DNA of 12,733 nt, taken from NCBI GenBank assembly GCA_927798505.1, contig CAKMNE010000028.1:1-12733 (forward strand). The letters run 5' to 3'. Of the stretch, positions 1 to 7,625 are shown piece by piece (the stretch's first letter is position 1; every line of letters starts with the position of its first letter). The DNA is from an uncultured Bacteroidales bacterium (GTDB lineage Bacteria > Bacteroidota > Bacteroidia > Bacteroidales > UBA932). The notes beneath the pieces are model-generated. The model made no database searches. It worked only from the letters and a program-made list of their open reading frames with translations, and was not told the origin of the DNA. A program made the translations under genes and the position numbers.

Positions 1-1689
1 AAGGTTCTCTTCGATAAAATAGCCTTCAACATAAACGAAGGTGACAAAATCGCGCTCATTGCCCCCAACGGCACGGGCAAAACCTCGCTGATGCGCATAC
101 TCGCAGGCAAGGACAAGTCCGACTCCGGAGGCAGCATCAAGTTTCTTAAGGAAGTGCGCATCGCCTTCCTTGAGCAGGAATTCGAGCACGATCCGCTCAA
201 GACCATCGGGGAGCAGATAATGGACAGCCACGATTTCGAGTACCAGCTCAGAGCAAAGCGCATTCTTGACGAATTCGGACTCAGACCTTCCCAGAAGATG
301 AGCGAGCTCTCCGGAGGCGAGGTCAAGAGGGTGGCTCTGACAGAGATGCTCGCCTCCGATGCGGACTTTCTGATCATGGACGAGCCCACCAACCACCTCG
401 ACCTGGATGCAATCGAATACCTGGAGAATTACCTCAAGCGCTCCCGCTGCACTTTGTTTATGGTTACGCACGACAGGTATTTCCTTGACCGTGTGTGCAA
501 TACCATTATGGAGATGGACCACGGCCGCATCTTCATCTACAAGGGGGACTACGAGAATTTCCTTGAGAAGAGGGACGAGCGCATCACCAACTGGAACGCG
601 GAAACCGACAAGGTGCGAAACATACTCAGGCGCGAGCTGGAATGGATGCACGCCACCCCTTGCGCCCGCTCGGGTAAGGCCAAATACCGCAAACAGGCAT
701 TCTGGGAGCTCAAGGACCGCGCATCACAGGTATGGACTGACAGGCAGATTTCCATGGAGGCTATGGGCAGCGGCAGCCGTCTCGGCTCGAAAATCATCAA
801 CTGCAAAGGGCTTCACTTCGAATACGAGGGACGCACCCTCATCGACAGTTTCACCTACAATTTCCAAAGAGGTGAAAGAGTGGGGATAGTAGGCTCCAAC
901 GGCGTGGGCAAGAGCACCCTGCTCAGCCTTCTGACCGGCGAAAATGCGGGCGGAACCGTGAGCGGGACCATAGAACGCGGCGAGTCTCTCAACATAGGCT
1001 ACTACCATCAGGGAGGAATGGAGTTCGACGAGGACGACACTGTACTGGAAACCGTCCCGGACACCCGCCTTCTGAACCTATTCCTCTTCCCGCACGAGAT
1101 GCTGAACAACCGCATTTCACGCCTTTCCGGAGGCGAGAGGCGCAGGCTGTACCTGCTCACGATTCTAATGAAGAATCCCAATGTTCTGATACTTGACGAG
1201 CCAACCAACGACCTGGATATAGTCACACTCAACGTGCTGGAGGAATATCTTCTCGACTTCAAGGGCACTCTGTTGATAGTGACCCACGACCGCCATTTCC
1301 TCGACCGCCTGGTGGACCACCTCTTCGTATTCTGCGGAGACGGGCACATCAAGGACTTCATAGGCGGCTACACAGAGTATCGCAGTTTCATCAAGGACTA
1401 TGAGGAGGAGCAGAAAAAGCTCTCCACCCCGAAAAAGGCGCCAAGCCAGCCGAAGCCGGCAATAGAAAAGCCGCGAAAGCTCAGTTACAAGGAGAAACGC
1501 GAAATGGAGCAGATTGAAGCGGAGCTGGAGGCCATTGCCTCCGAAAAGGCTGAACTCGAAGCCCTGCTGAACGGCGGCACGACGGACTATGAGCGCATAC
1601 GCGAGGCTTCAGAAAAATATGAACTCCTCCGCACCCGTCAGGATGAGAAGGAGCTCAGATGGCTTGAACTGTCAGAAATCGGAGCCTAG
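1..1689 (+). CDS. uup: ABC-F family ATPase, Uup-like (5' end missing)
   Basis: This is the 3' part of a soluble twin-ATPase ABC-F protein; the frame is open to base 1, and about 562 residues are visible. ABC-F proteins have no membrane domain and act on ribosomes or nucleic acid rather than in transport. Domain 1 has Walker A APNGTGKT (visible residues 21-28), signature LSGGE, Walker B LIMDEPTNHLD and an H-loop THD. Domain 2 has GSNGVGKST (about 298-306), LSGGERRR and LILDEPTNDLD. A Lys/Pro linker and a charged coiled coil (about 496-558) close the protein, which is the layout of Uup rather than EttA. Walker A of domain 1 starts with Ala where Gly is usual. The arm between Walker A and the signature in domain 2 looks shorter than in relatives I remember. 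Only the first 10-25 residues should be missing. The stop codon overlaps that of convergent potD. The ABC-F call is very secure; the Uup subfamily is likely. Confidence 0.93.
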   Translation, partial: KVLFDKIAFNINEGDKIALIAPNGTGKTSLMRILAGKDKSDSGGSIKFLKEVRIAFLEQEFEHDPLKTIGEQIMDSHDFEYQLRAKRILDEFGLRPSQKMSELSGGEVKRVALTEMLASDADFLIMDEPTNHLDLDAIEYLENYLKRSRCTLFMVTHDRYFLDRVCNTIMEMDHGRIFIYKGDYENFLEKRDERITNWNAETDKVRNILRRELEWMHATPCARSGKAKYRKQAFWELKDRASQVWTDRQISMEAMGSGSRLGSKIINCKGLHFEYEGRTLIDSFTYNFQRGERVGIVGSNGVGKSTLLSLLTGENAGGTVSGTIERGESLNIGYYHQGGMEFDEDDTVLETVPDTRLLNLFLFPHEMLNNRISRLSGGERRRLYLLTILMKNPNVLILDEPTNDLDIVTLNVLEEYLLDFKGTLLIVTHDRHFLDRLVDHLFVFCGDGHIKDFIGGYTEYRSFIKDYEEEQKKLSTPKKAPSQPKPAIEKPRKLSYKEKREMEQIEAELEAIASEKAELEALLNGGTTDYERIREASEKYELLRTRQDEKELRWLELSEIGA

Positions 1690-2999
1690 CGGCGACGCCT
1701 GCTGTGGCGGTTCTTCTTGCTTCTTGCGCTGAGGAAGGCGTACAGGGCTATTGCCACTACTACAACACCGATGATGATGAAGGTCATGGCGCTGGCCTGG
1801 CTACCCTTCACATCCTGCCACATTGAGAGCAGTTTCTCGGTTTCTGCACCCCAGTCGTGCTCAAGTGCGCAGCGCTCAATCACGCTCCTGTCCGGATAGA
1901 GGGTTGCATCCACGTGCACGGCGCTGGCTTCAGGACCGAAGAAGTAGCTGAGGTCAACTGCCTCGCACTCCTCATCCATCTGGGACTCGAGCACTTCCCA
2001 GGCACCGTTGGAAGCGATGTAGCCGGTCTCCTCCATATTGCGTACAGCAATGTCCGGGCGGCACATGAAGTTGATCCAATAGGTCGCTGCCTTGGTGTTG
2101 ACAGCATACTTAGGGATTACCCAGCCGTCGAACCATACGGTAGAACCTTCCTCCGGCACGCAGTAGCCGAGGTCAACGCCTACGGATGCAGCCTCTTCGA
2201 TAGCCCATACCGCATCCCCGCTCCAGTTGAGGGAAACCCAGGCGCGCTCCTTGGACATCTGCTCCTTGCCGAGGTCAGCCTCGAATCCGCAGGCCAGAGG
2301 CTTCACCTCCATAAGGAAGTCTTTCACGGCTGCAATGGACTCGTCGGAAGAGTCGCGCATAAGGTCCTGCAGAGTAACGGTACCCGCGTTCAACTCATTC
2401 TGCTTGAGGTAGATAAGCACCGGAGCATAGACATCCCTCGGGGCATCCTTCACCAGGATCTTGCCTGCGAACTTCGGGTTGCGCATCACATTCCAGGTCG
2501 AAGCTTCCTCCTCGGTCACATAAGCCTTGTTGTAGATGATTCCGGTGGTTCCCCACATATAGGCAACGGAATAGTCGTTGGCGTCGATATTCGGGTTTAT
2601 TTCGGAGAAAATGTTTCTGATATAAGGAGATACGTGAGCGTGGATGTAGTCAGGAGTGCCGGTCTTTTCGAGAGCCGAGAAGTCCAGGGGCAGCAGAAGA
2701 CCGTTATTGAGCATACGCTCGATAATATAGTCCGAAGGGCATACTACATCGTAGTCCTCGTGTCCTTTCTCGATTTTGGAAAGCATAGCCTCGTTGACAT
2801 CAAATGTCATATAGATGACTTCGATTTCCTCTCCGGTCTGCTCCTCGTACCACTGCTCGAAGTCTTCGATTACGCCTTCGGCAATGTAGGTTGACCAGTT
2901 ATACACTTTAAGGATTTCCTTCCTGTCCCTGGCTGCGGCAGGAAGGGTGCAGATGGCTGCCAGAGCCACTGCAAGGATAGATTTCAGTATTCTTTTCAT
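1686..2999 (-). CDS. potD: Spermidine/putrescine-binding protein PotD with C-terminal membrane anchor
   Basis: This is the substrate-binding subunit of a PotABCD polyamine ABC importer, 437 aa against about 350 in E. coli. It starts with a signal peptide (1-23, cleavage after AAA), then YNWSTYI (33-39). Residues that appear to match the E. coli polyamine pocket are W35, Y38, S89, Y91, W259, W289, D291 and Y327, judged from memory of the E. coli protein. One E. coli pocket acid (D168) seems replaced by A186. The C-terminus is unusual: a hydrophobic segment (about 405-424) followed by a basic tail rich in Arg and Lys, so the protein is probably tethered to the inner membrane with its tail in the cytoplasm. 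No lipobox is seen. It is last in the operon; its ATG overlaps the potC stop (ATGA), and its stop overlaps the convergent ABC-F stop in CTAG. Polyamine binding is well supported; which polyamine cannot be read. Confidence 0.95.
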   Translation of the reverse strand: MKRILKSILAVALAAICTLPAAARDRKEILKVYNWSTYIAEGVIEDFEQWYEEQTGEEIEVIYMTFDVNEAMLSKIEKGHEDYDVVCPSDYIIERMLNNGLLLPLDFSALEKTGTPDYIHAHVSPYIRNIFSEINPNIDANDYSVAYMWGTTGIIYNKAYVTEEEASTWNVMRNPKFAGKILVKDAPRDVYAPVLIYLKQNELNAGTVTLQDLMRDSSDESIAAVKDFLMEVKPLACGFEADLGKEQMSKERAWVSLNWSGDAVWAIEEAASVGVDLGYCVPEEGSTVWFDGWVIPKYAVNTKAATYWINFMCRPDIAVRNMEETGYIASNGAWEVLESQMDEECEAVDLSYFFGPEASAVHVDATLYPDRSVIERCALEHDWGAETEKLLSMWQDVKGSQASAMTFIIIGVVVVAIALYAFLSARSKKNRHSRRRR

Positions 3000-3796
3000 T
3001 GTTTTGCTTTTTTGGATGCACGAATGTTGACGGCGAGAAGCACAACCAGTATGACAAGGAAAATGATGGTCATCATAGGCTTGAGCTCAGGTGTGAGTCC
3101 GCCCTTGCGCACGTCGGCGTAAATATAGGTTGACAGAGTCTCCAGTCCGGAGGAACCGGAGGTGAAATAGGTTACCGCAAAATCGTCCAGGGACATAGTG
3201 AAGGCCAGGATAAAGCCCGTTATCATTCCCGGACGCAACTGCGGGATTAGCACTTTCCACAAGGCCTGGTGCGGGGTGGCACCGAGGTCCAGCGCAGCTT
3301 CGTAGATGTTGGGATTCATCTGCGAGAGCTTCGGCATCACATTGAGAACCACATAAGGGGTGCAGAAGGTGATGTGCGCGAGAATTACGGAAAGATATCC
3401 TTTGGAGAAATGCAGGAAGACGAAGAGCAGGAACAGCGACACACCCGTTATGATGTCAGGGTTGAGCATAGGGATGTCATTGAGGAATTCCATTGCCTTC
3501 TTCTTGCGTCCCCTCATATTGTATATTCCTATTGCCGCGAGGGTCCCCAGAAGGGTGGACACGAACGAAGCAATCAGCGCGATGAGCAGGGTGTTCTTGA
3601 GCGCTTCCATAAGGTTGCGGGAAGCGGAGGTGGCACCGCTGAACAGCGAGCTGTAGAGGTCGAGCGTGAAACCGGTCCAGTTGCCGAGCGACTTCGCGTC
3701 GGTGAAGGAGAATATTGCGATGAATATGATAGGAGCATAGAGCACCGCAAGAATCAGCCACAGATAGGCCTGGGAGACTATTCGTTTTGCTTTCAT
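2996..3796 (-). CDS. potC: Spermidine/putrescine ABC transporter permease PotC
   Basis: This is one of two inner-membrane permease subunits of the polyamine importer, 266 aa, the usual PotC length. Hydrophobic segments fall near residues 11-31, 68-92, 115-130, 135-155, 190-212 and 240-258, giving six predicted helices. The EAA loop that docks on the ATPase is at 166-190 (EAALDLGAT, ending in IPQLRPG). The downstream FTMSLDDFAVTYF segment is typical of PotC. Its ATG shares one base with the potB stop (TGATG), and its own stop overlaps the potD start by four bases, so translational coupling is likely. No separate promoter is visible. PotC is distinguished from PotB by operon order and by the LDDF segment. 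Confidence 0.95.
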   Translation of the reverse strand: MKAKRIVSQAYLWLILAVLYAPIIFIAIFSFTDAKSLGNWTGFTLDLYSSLFSGATSASRNLMEALKNTLLIALIASFVSTLLGTLAAIGIYNMRGRKKKAMEFLNDIPMLNPDIITGVSLFLLFVFLHFSKGYLSVILAHITFCTPYVVLNVMPKLSQMNPNIYEAALDLGATPHQALWKVLIPQLRPGMITGFILAFTMSLDDFAVTYFTSGSSGLETLSTYIYADVRKGGLTPELKPMMTIIFLVILVVLLAVNIRASKKAKQ

Positions 3797-4566
3797 CAGA
3801 TTAGCCCTCCATCAATTTCCTCCTGGCGCTTGCCGCCAAGAAGGGTTGTAAGACCTATCAGTATCAGCATCACGAGCGAGAGGGCCGCACCCTGGTTCCA
3901 CATAAGGTTGTAGAACTGTTCCTGGATGACGGAGCCGAAGAGCTGTATGGTATTGTTGGTGAGAATCTCCGAAATGGCGAAGGTCGAAACCGTCGGAAGG
4001 AATACCATCATCACTCCGCTGATTACTCCCGGCATAGAGAGGGGCAGAGTGACCTTCAGGAACACCTTTGCCGGACTCGCGCCGAGGTCCTGGGCGGCTT
4101 CCGCATAGGATTTGTCCATCTTCGAGAGTATCGTATAGATAGGATAAATCATAAACGGAAGGTAGTCATAGGCCATACCGAAAAGCAGCGTCCCCTTCCC
4201 CAGGCCAATCCCCAGGGCGTGGAAGATTTCCGCCGTTGCGATGGTGCGCATAAGGGCGTTTATCCACATGGGAAGTATGAACAGAAGGGCGGTGACCGCC
4301 GATTTGTTGAGGGAACTGTCTGCGAGTATGTAGGCCACAGGATAACCAATAGCTATGCAAATCAGCGTGTTCTCGAGGGCTACCTCTATGGACACGATGA
4401 AGGAGTTGATGATTTTCGGTTCCTTGAAGAAGGCTGCCATATTGGCAAGAGTGAAGTGCCCCTGCGCGTCAGTAAGCGCGTAAAAGGCAATCAGCACCAG
4501 CGGCAGGACTACAAAGAAGACGAGAAATATGAAATAGGGCAGGGCCCAGGCGGATCTTTTTCCCAT
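3796..4566 (-). CDS. potB: Spermidine/putrescine ABC transporter permease PotB
   Basis: This is the second permease subunit of the polyamine importer, 256 aa (E. coli PotB is somewhat longer). Membrane segments are visible near residues 9-31, 60-82, 90-110, 127-147, 180-200 and 226-244. The EAA docking loop is at 156-180 (EAAQDLGAS, ending in LPLSMPG). The LPMWINALMRT stretch near 98-108 corresponds to a region conserved in PotB. The gene begins one base after the potA stop and ends on the potC start, fitting the standard potABCD order. The ATG at 4566 is the natural start because a Lys/Arg pair and the first helix follow at once. Confidence 0.95.
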   Translation of the reverse strand: MGKRSAWALPYFIFLVFFVVLPLVLIAFYALTDAQGHFTLANMAAFFKEPKIINSFIVSIEVALENTLICIAIGYPVAYILADSSLNKSAVTALLFILPMWINALMRTIATAEIFHALGIGLGKGTLLFGMAYDYLPFMIYPIYTILSKMDKSYAEAAQDLGASPAKVFLKVTLPLSMPGVISGVMMVFLPTVSTFAISEILTNNTIQLFGSVIQEQFYNLMWNQGAALSLVMLILIGLTTLLGGKRQEEIDGGLI

Positions 4567-4567
4567 T

Positions 4568-5941
4568 TTAGAGCTTGCTAATTCGCAGGTCCTCAGGCTT
4601 TATGCTGATTCCTACCATATCGTTCTTGTCCCACACGTCGTTGGTGTCCACGAGCACATCCTCCCCTTCTTTTGTCTTGACGGTGAGGTGGTAATGGTCG
4701 CCTTTGTAGAGTATGAAGCTGACATTGCCTTCGGCTGTGCCTTCGTTGTCAAGCAGTTCGACTTTGTCGAAGTCCACTTCCACGCGCACCTTGTCGCCCT
4801 TCTGCAGGCCGGTATCCGGGCAGTCGAAGTCGGCACCCAGCATCCATACGCTGTCAGGACCGTTCATTTCCCCTTCGAAGACATTGCAGGTGCACTGCTT
4901 GTGCATTACCTGTATGTCCACAGGCTTGATGTACAGACCCACGGTGCTTCCGACTTCAAAGGCATTGTAGTCCTGAATCATAAGCTCGCAACCGTTGTCA
5001 GTCTCGACGAACATCTCATAATGCACTCCCTTGAAGGTGCAGCTCTTCACTTTCGCGGTGAACTGCGCCGCCTCGGTATTGTTCATTATATAGATATCCT
5101 CAGGGCGTACGACCACATCCACCGGCACGTTCTCCCCGAAGCCTTCGTCCACGCAGTCGAACTCGTGGCCTATGAAGCTTACGCGGCGGTCGCGCAGCAT
5201 TGTACCGTTGAGAATGTTGCTCTCGCCAATGAAGTCTGCGACGAACTCGTTCTGCGGCTCGTTGTAGATGTCCACAGGAGTGCCTATCTGCTGGATGCGG
5301 CCTTCGTTGAGCACCACAATCGTGTCGGAGAGAGTTACCGCTTCCTCCTGGTCGTGGGTCACATAGATGAAGGTGATGCCCAGTTTCTTATGCATCTCCT
5401 TGAGCTCTATCTGCATATCCTTGCGCATCTTCAGGTCGAGGGCGCTGAGCGGCTCGTCGAGAAGCAGCACGCGCGGCTCGTTGACGATTGCACGCGCAAT
5501 TGCTATACGCTGCTGCTGTCCACCGGACAGGGAGTTGACATCCCTGTCTTCGTAGTCTGTCATTGACACGAGCTTGAGCACGCGTGCCACCTTGCGGTCG
5601 ATTTCGTCAGAAGGCAGCTTGCGCAGCTTCAGACCGAAGGCGACATTGTCATAGACATCCAGATGAGGGAAAAGGGCGTAGCGCTGGAAGACGGTGTTCA
5701 GAGGTCTTTTGTGCGGCGGCAATTCGGATATGTCTTTGCCGTCAAGGGTGATTACACCGCTGTCCGGGGCAAGGAAGCCCGCAATGAGACGCAGAAGGGT
5801 GGTTTTGCCGCAGCCTGAAGGGCCGAGGAAGGTGATGAATTCACCCTCTTTGATATAGAGGTTGATATCGTCGAGCACGACCTTGTCCCCGAAGGACTTG
5901 GATACGTGCTCGAGATTGATGATTATTTTCTTGTCAGACAT
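4568..5941 (-). CDS. potA: Spermidine/putrescine ABC transporter ATP-binding protein PotA
   Basis: This cytoplasmic ATPase drives the PotBC permease. The start was set at 5941 (MSDKKII...), 2 nt after the porin stop; a longer in-frame ORF to 6088 only adds arginine-rich sequence lying inside the porin gene. The product is 457 aa. The ATPase domain (about 8-240) has Walker A GPSGCGKT (40-47), Q-loop Q86, signature LSGGQQQR (138-145), Walker B LLLDEP and switch H196. The C-terminal part is about 80 residues longer than usual for PotA (about 378 aa). It contains two similar TOBE-like units, roughly 295-346 and 403-455, each with a (Y/F)KG-x-HY motif and ending in (I/L)xIKPxD. This looks like a tandem duplication of the regulatory half-domain. 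The family call is secure; the role of the extra unit is unknown. Confidence 0.95.
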   Translation of the reverse strand: MSDKKIIINLEHVSKSFGDKVVLDDINLYIKEGEFITFLGPSGCGKTTLLRLIAGFLAPDSGVITLDGKDISELPPHKRPLNTVFQRYALFPHLDVYDNVAFGLKLRKLPSDEIDRKVARVLKLVSMTDYEDRDVNSLSGGQQQRIAIARAIVNEPRVLLLDEPLSALDLKMRKDMQIELKEMHKKLGITFIYVTHDQEEAVTLSDTIVVLNEGRIQQIGTPVDIYNEPQNEFVADFIGESNILNGTMLRDRRVSFIGHEFDCVDEGFGENVPVDVVVRPEDIYIMNNTEAAQFTAKVKSCTFKGVHYEMFVETDNGCELMIQDYNAFEVGSTVGLYIKPVDIQVMHKQCTCNVFEGEMNGPDSVWMLGADFDCPDTGLQKGDKVRVEVDFDKVELLDNEGTAEGNVSFILYKGDHYHLTVKTKEGEDVLVDTNDVWDKNDMVGISIKPEDLRISKL

Positions 5942-5943
5942 TT

Positions 5944-6891
5944 CTACCAGCCAGTTGAGAACTTGTAAGTGAGACCTACGCTGTACAGGAAGCCCTGCTC
6001 GAAGCCCAGGCCGTAGCCCGCGACAGCGTGAACGCGAAGGCAGTCGAGCGGATACCATTCGACTATTTCGCCCAGCCTTGTGGAGCACAGGCCGAGATTG
6101 TCATACTGCTCGTAATTGACGGCTGTCCTGAGGTTTACAACATCGTTGATGTTGGCATCGAAGGTGAAGGCAAGAGCATAGCCTTTGCCGAGGATGAATT
6201 CTTCGTCACCGGGACGGGAGTTGAAATCCAGGGTTGCAGTGCAGTTGCCTATGCCCTGGCGCACGCCAAGAGACAAGGCTCCGATCATATTGCCCGGCTC
6301 AGTCTGCATTGCGTTGAAGGCTGCCATCACATCAGTGGTTTCGGTGGTGAAGCGTCCGCGCACGCCTGCTGCGTAAAGGCCGCTTGCGAATGGCCTTTCA
6401 CCGTAAGGCGAGGTGCTGACGCGCACATCGAAACAGAGTTCGTCGGTAGGAAGCCAGCTGGCTTTCAGACCCCACTGGTAGATCGGAAGCATATTCCAGA
6501 CCGAGGAGACGAACGGGAGATGGATATCAAAGTCATATTCGTCCATTTCGAATGTTCCCCACGGCAGCATATCTTTTCCGGCAGATATTTCGAAGGAGTC
6601 GAAACTGTAGGTGAGATACGCGAAATCCAACCAGTTGACGTCATCCGAACGGAGTGTGTTCTGATACAGCAGCCCCGGTTCGGTCGATAACCAATGGTTC
6701 TCAACACAATAGGAAAGATTTTCTGTGAGATTACCCTCGAGGAGGGTATAAAGAGAAGTGTTGCCAAGCGGATATTCCGCCCTGGCAATAGCAGTCAGCT
6801 CGGCAGCACCCCTGCCGGGCTCGTTAGCCTCTTGCGAGAACGCAGGAAAGCAAAGCAGCATCATCGCTGCGGTAACGAGGTGTTCTTTCAT
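5944..6891 (-). CDS. Porin-like outer-membrane protein, first gene of the pot operon
   Basis: This is a 315-aa predicted outer-membrane beta barrel. The chosen start (ATG at 6891) gives a clear signal peptide (1-20, ending AFSQ); the in-frame extension upstream to 7335 runs through the promoter region and antisense to umuD. The mature protein shows alternating polar/hydrophobic strands with many aromatic residues and ends in a strand rich in Tyr/Phe/Trp ([13 protein letters not shown]). The segment [16 protein letters not shown] (105-120) resembles the G-x-x-x-PWG strand pair of phosphate-selective-porin-like (OprO/OprP type) barrels, but the protein is short for that family. It lies 2 nt before potA and is surely co-transcribed with it, so it may be the outer-membrane entry port for polyamines. 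That substrate is inferred from context only. Expression probably starts at the TACATTTG box at 6939-6946. Confidence 0.8.
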   Translation of the reverse strand: MKEHLVTAAMMLLCFPAFSQEANEPGRGAAELTAIARAEYPLGNTSLYTLLEGNLTENLSYCVENHWLSTEPGLLYQNTLRSDDVNWLDFAYLTYSFDSFEISAGKDMLPWGTFEMDEYDFDIHLPFVSSVWNMLPIYQWGLKASWLPTDELCFDVRVSTSPYGERPFASGLYAAGVRGRFTTETTDVMAAFNAMQTEPGNMIGALSLGVRQGIGNCTATLDFNSRPGDEEFILGKGYALAFTFDANINDVVNLRTAVNYEQYDNLGLCSTRLGEIVEWYPLDCLRVHAVAGYGLGFEQGFLYSVGLTYKFSTGW

Positions 6892-6938
6892 TTCCGAGTA
6901 CCATAAAAATAATTTTGGTTCAACTTCGAAATCGGCTG

Positions 6939-6946
6939 CAAATGTA
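6939..6946 (-). promoter_or_regulatory. Predicted Bacteroidota -7 promoter box for the porin-potABCD operon
   Basis: On the minus strand this reads TACATTTG, an exact match to the Bacteroidota sigma-ABfr -7 consensus TAnnTTTG. It lies about 48 bases upstream of the porin ATG, so the leader would be roughly 40 nt. A GTTG that could serve as the -33 element is at 6970-6973, but the 23-nt spacer is longer than the usual 19-21, so that half is weak. No other promoter is apparent within the five-gene unit. Confidence 0.55.
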
Positions 6947-6995
6947 ATATAAATTTGGAGTAATTTGCACAACGCTACCATAATTATTGATTTCC

Positions 6996-7022
6996 GTATT
7001 ACACTTTTCAAATAAAGTATTA
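6996..7022. promoter_or_regulatory. Candidate operator repeats in front of umuDC
   Basis: Two copies of GTATTA lie at 6996-7001 and 7017-7022, exactly 21 bp apart (two helical turns). The second touches the predicted -7 box. Between them is an inverted repeat, ACTTT (7003-7007) and AAAGT (7014-7018), with a 6-nt spacer. A repressor bound here would cover the core promoter. Assigning it to the ribbon-helix-helix-UmuD product encoded just downstream is inference. The region is AT-rich, so short repeats could arise by chance. Confidence 0.3.
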
Positions 7023-7028
7023 ATTTTG
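7021..7028 (+). promoter_or_regulatory. Predicted Bacteroidota -7 promoter box for umuDC
   Basis: TAATTTTG matches the TAnnTTTG -7 consensus and ends 19 bases before the umuD ATG, so the leader would be very short (about 12-15 nt). No convincing TTTG-type -33 element is seen at the usual spacing, as expected for a promoter that is weak unless induced. It overlaps the GTATTA repeat described separately. Confidence 0.5.
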
Positions 7029-7047
7029 TCCTCCAAAGAGTCAAAGA

Positions 7048-7623
7048 ATGGAAGACAAGAAAAACAGAAGGGGCGGAGCACGCGCCGGCGCAGGGCATCC
7101 CAAGGGGGACAGCCGGATGATAAGTTTCCGTGCTCCGGGAGCTCTGGCAGACCAGCTGGCGGAGATGCCCAACCGCACGGAATTCATAAGGCAGGCGGTA
7201 TCTGACGCCATGACGCGCCCGCGAGCGCTGATGCTCCCCTACTACGATTTCAGCGTGGTGGCGGGCTTCCCCGTCCCGCTGGACAACGACGAGCGCGCAC
7301 AGGACATAGACATCATTTCCATGCTCTGCCCCCATCCGGAGGCGTCATATCTCATACGTGTCAGTGGCAACTCGATGATAGACGCGGGCGTGCAGAACGG
7401 GGACATAGTCATAGTGGACAAGAGCAGGCGCAACCCCGGCCCTCACGAGATTGCGATGTGCGAGCTCAACGGCGAATACACCCTCAAGCACTTCGTCCTG
7501 GAGGAAGGGCAGGGATGGCTGGTACCGGCGAACCCGGACTACCCGAAAATCCATATCTCCACTGACGATGATTTCAGCATCTGGGGCACCGTAACATATA
7601 TCATCCACAAAGCCAGAGACTAG
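7048..7623 (+). CDS. umuD: UmuD-type S24 self-cleaving protein with N-terminal ribbon-helix-helix-like domain
   Basis: This is the SOS mutagenesis accessory subunit; in known systems RecA-stimulated self-cleavage makes UmuD', which joins UmuC to form DNA polymerase V. The product is 191 aa against about 140 in E. coli. The S24 part spans about 64-191: predicted cleavage site A72-G73 in VVAGFPVP, catalytic S109 in GNSM, and general-base K147 in YTLKHF. Spacings (37 and 38 residues) match the E. coli cut site, S60 and K97. The extra N-terminus has a basic Gly/Ala/Arg-rich tail (6-20), then residues 23-55 with the pattern of a ribbon-helix-helix domain: a short strand (MISFRAP), a helix, then NRTEFIRQAV. 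Cleavage would remove this DNA-binding part, as in LexA. An autorepressor role is therefore plausible, by analogy with the extended UmuDAb of Acinetobacter. Two bases separate it from umuC. The S24 call is firm; the ribbon-helix-helix call is by pattern. Confidence 0.9.
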   Translation: MEDKKNRRGGARAGAGHPKGDSRMISFRAPGALADQLAEMPNRTEFIRQAVSDAMTRPRALMLPYYDFSVVAGFPVPLDNDERAQDIDIISMLCPHPEASYLIRVSGNSMIDAGVQNGDIVIVDKSRRNPGPHEIAMCELNGEYTLKHFVLEEGQGWLVPANPDYPKIHISTDDDFSIWGTVTYIIHKARD

Positions 7624-7625
7624 CT

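Noticed and set aside
1857..2894. 345-aa plus-strand open frame opposite potD
   Set aside because: It lies wholly antisense to a clear PotD gene, has no recognisable domain, and is a shadow of codon bias in GC-rich DNA.
4688..5566. 292-aa plus-strand open frame opposite potA
   Set aside because: Antisense to well-matched PotA; the Val/His/Leu-rich composition is typical of a shadow frame.
5942..6088. N-terminal extension of PotA
   Set aside because: The extra 49 residues are Arg-rich, lie inside the porin gene, and precede a normal MSDKK start.
6892..7335. 148-residue N-terminal extension of the porin-like protein
   Set aside because: It crosses the divergent promoter region and umuD; the ATG at 6891 gives a proper signal peptide.
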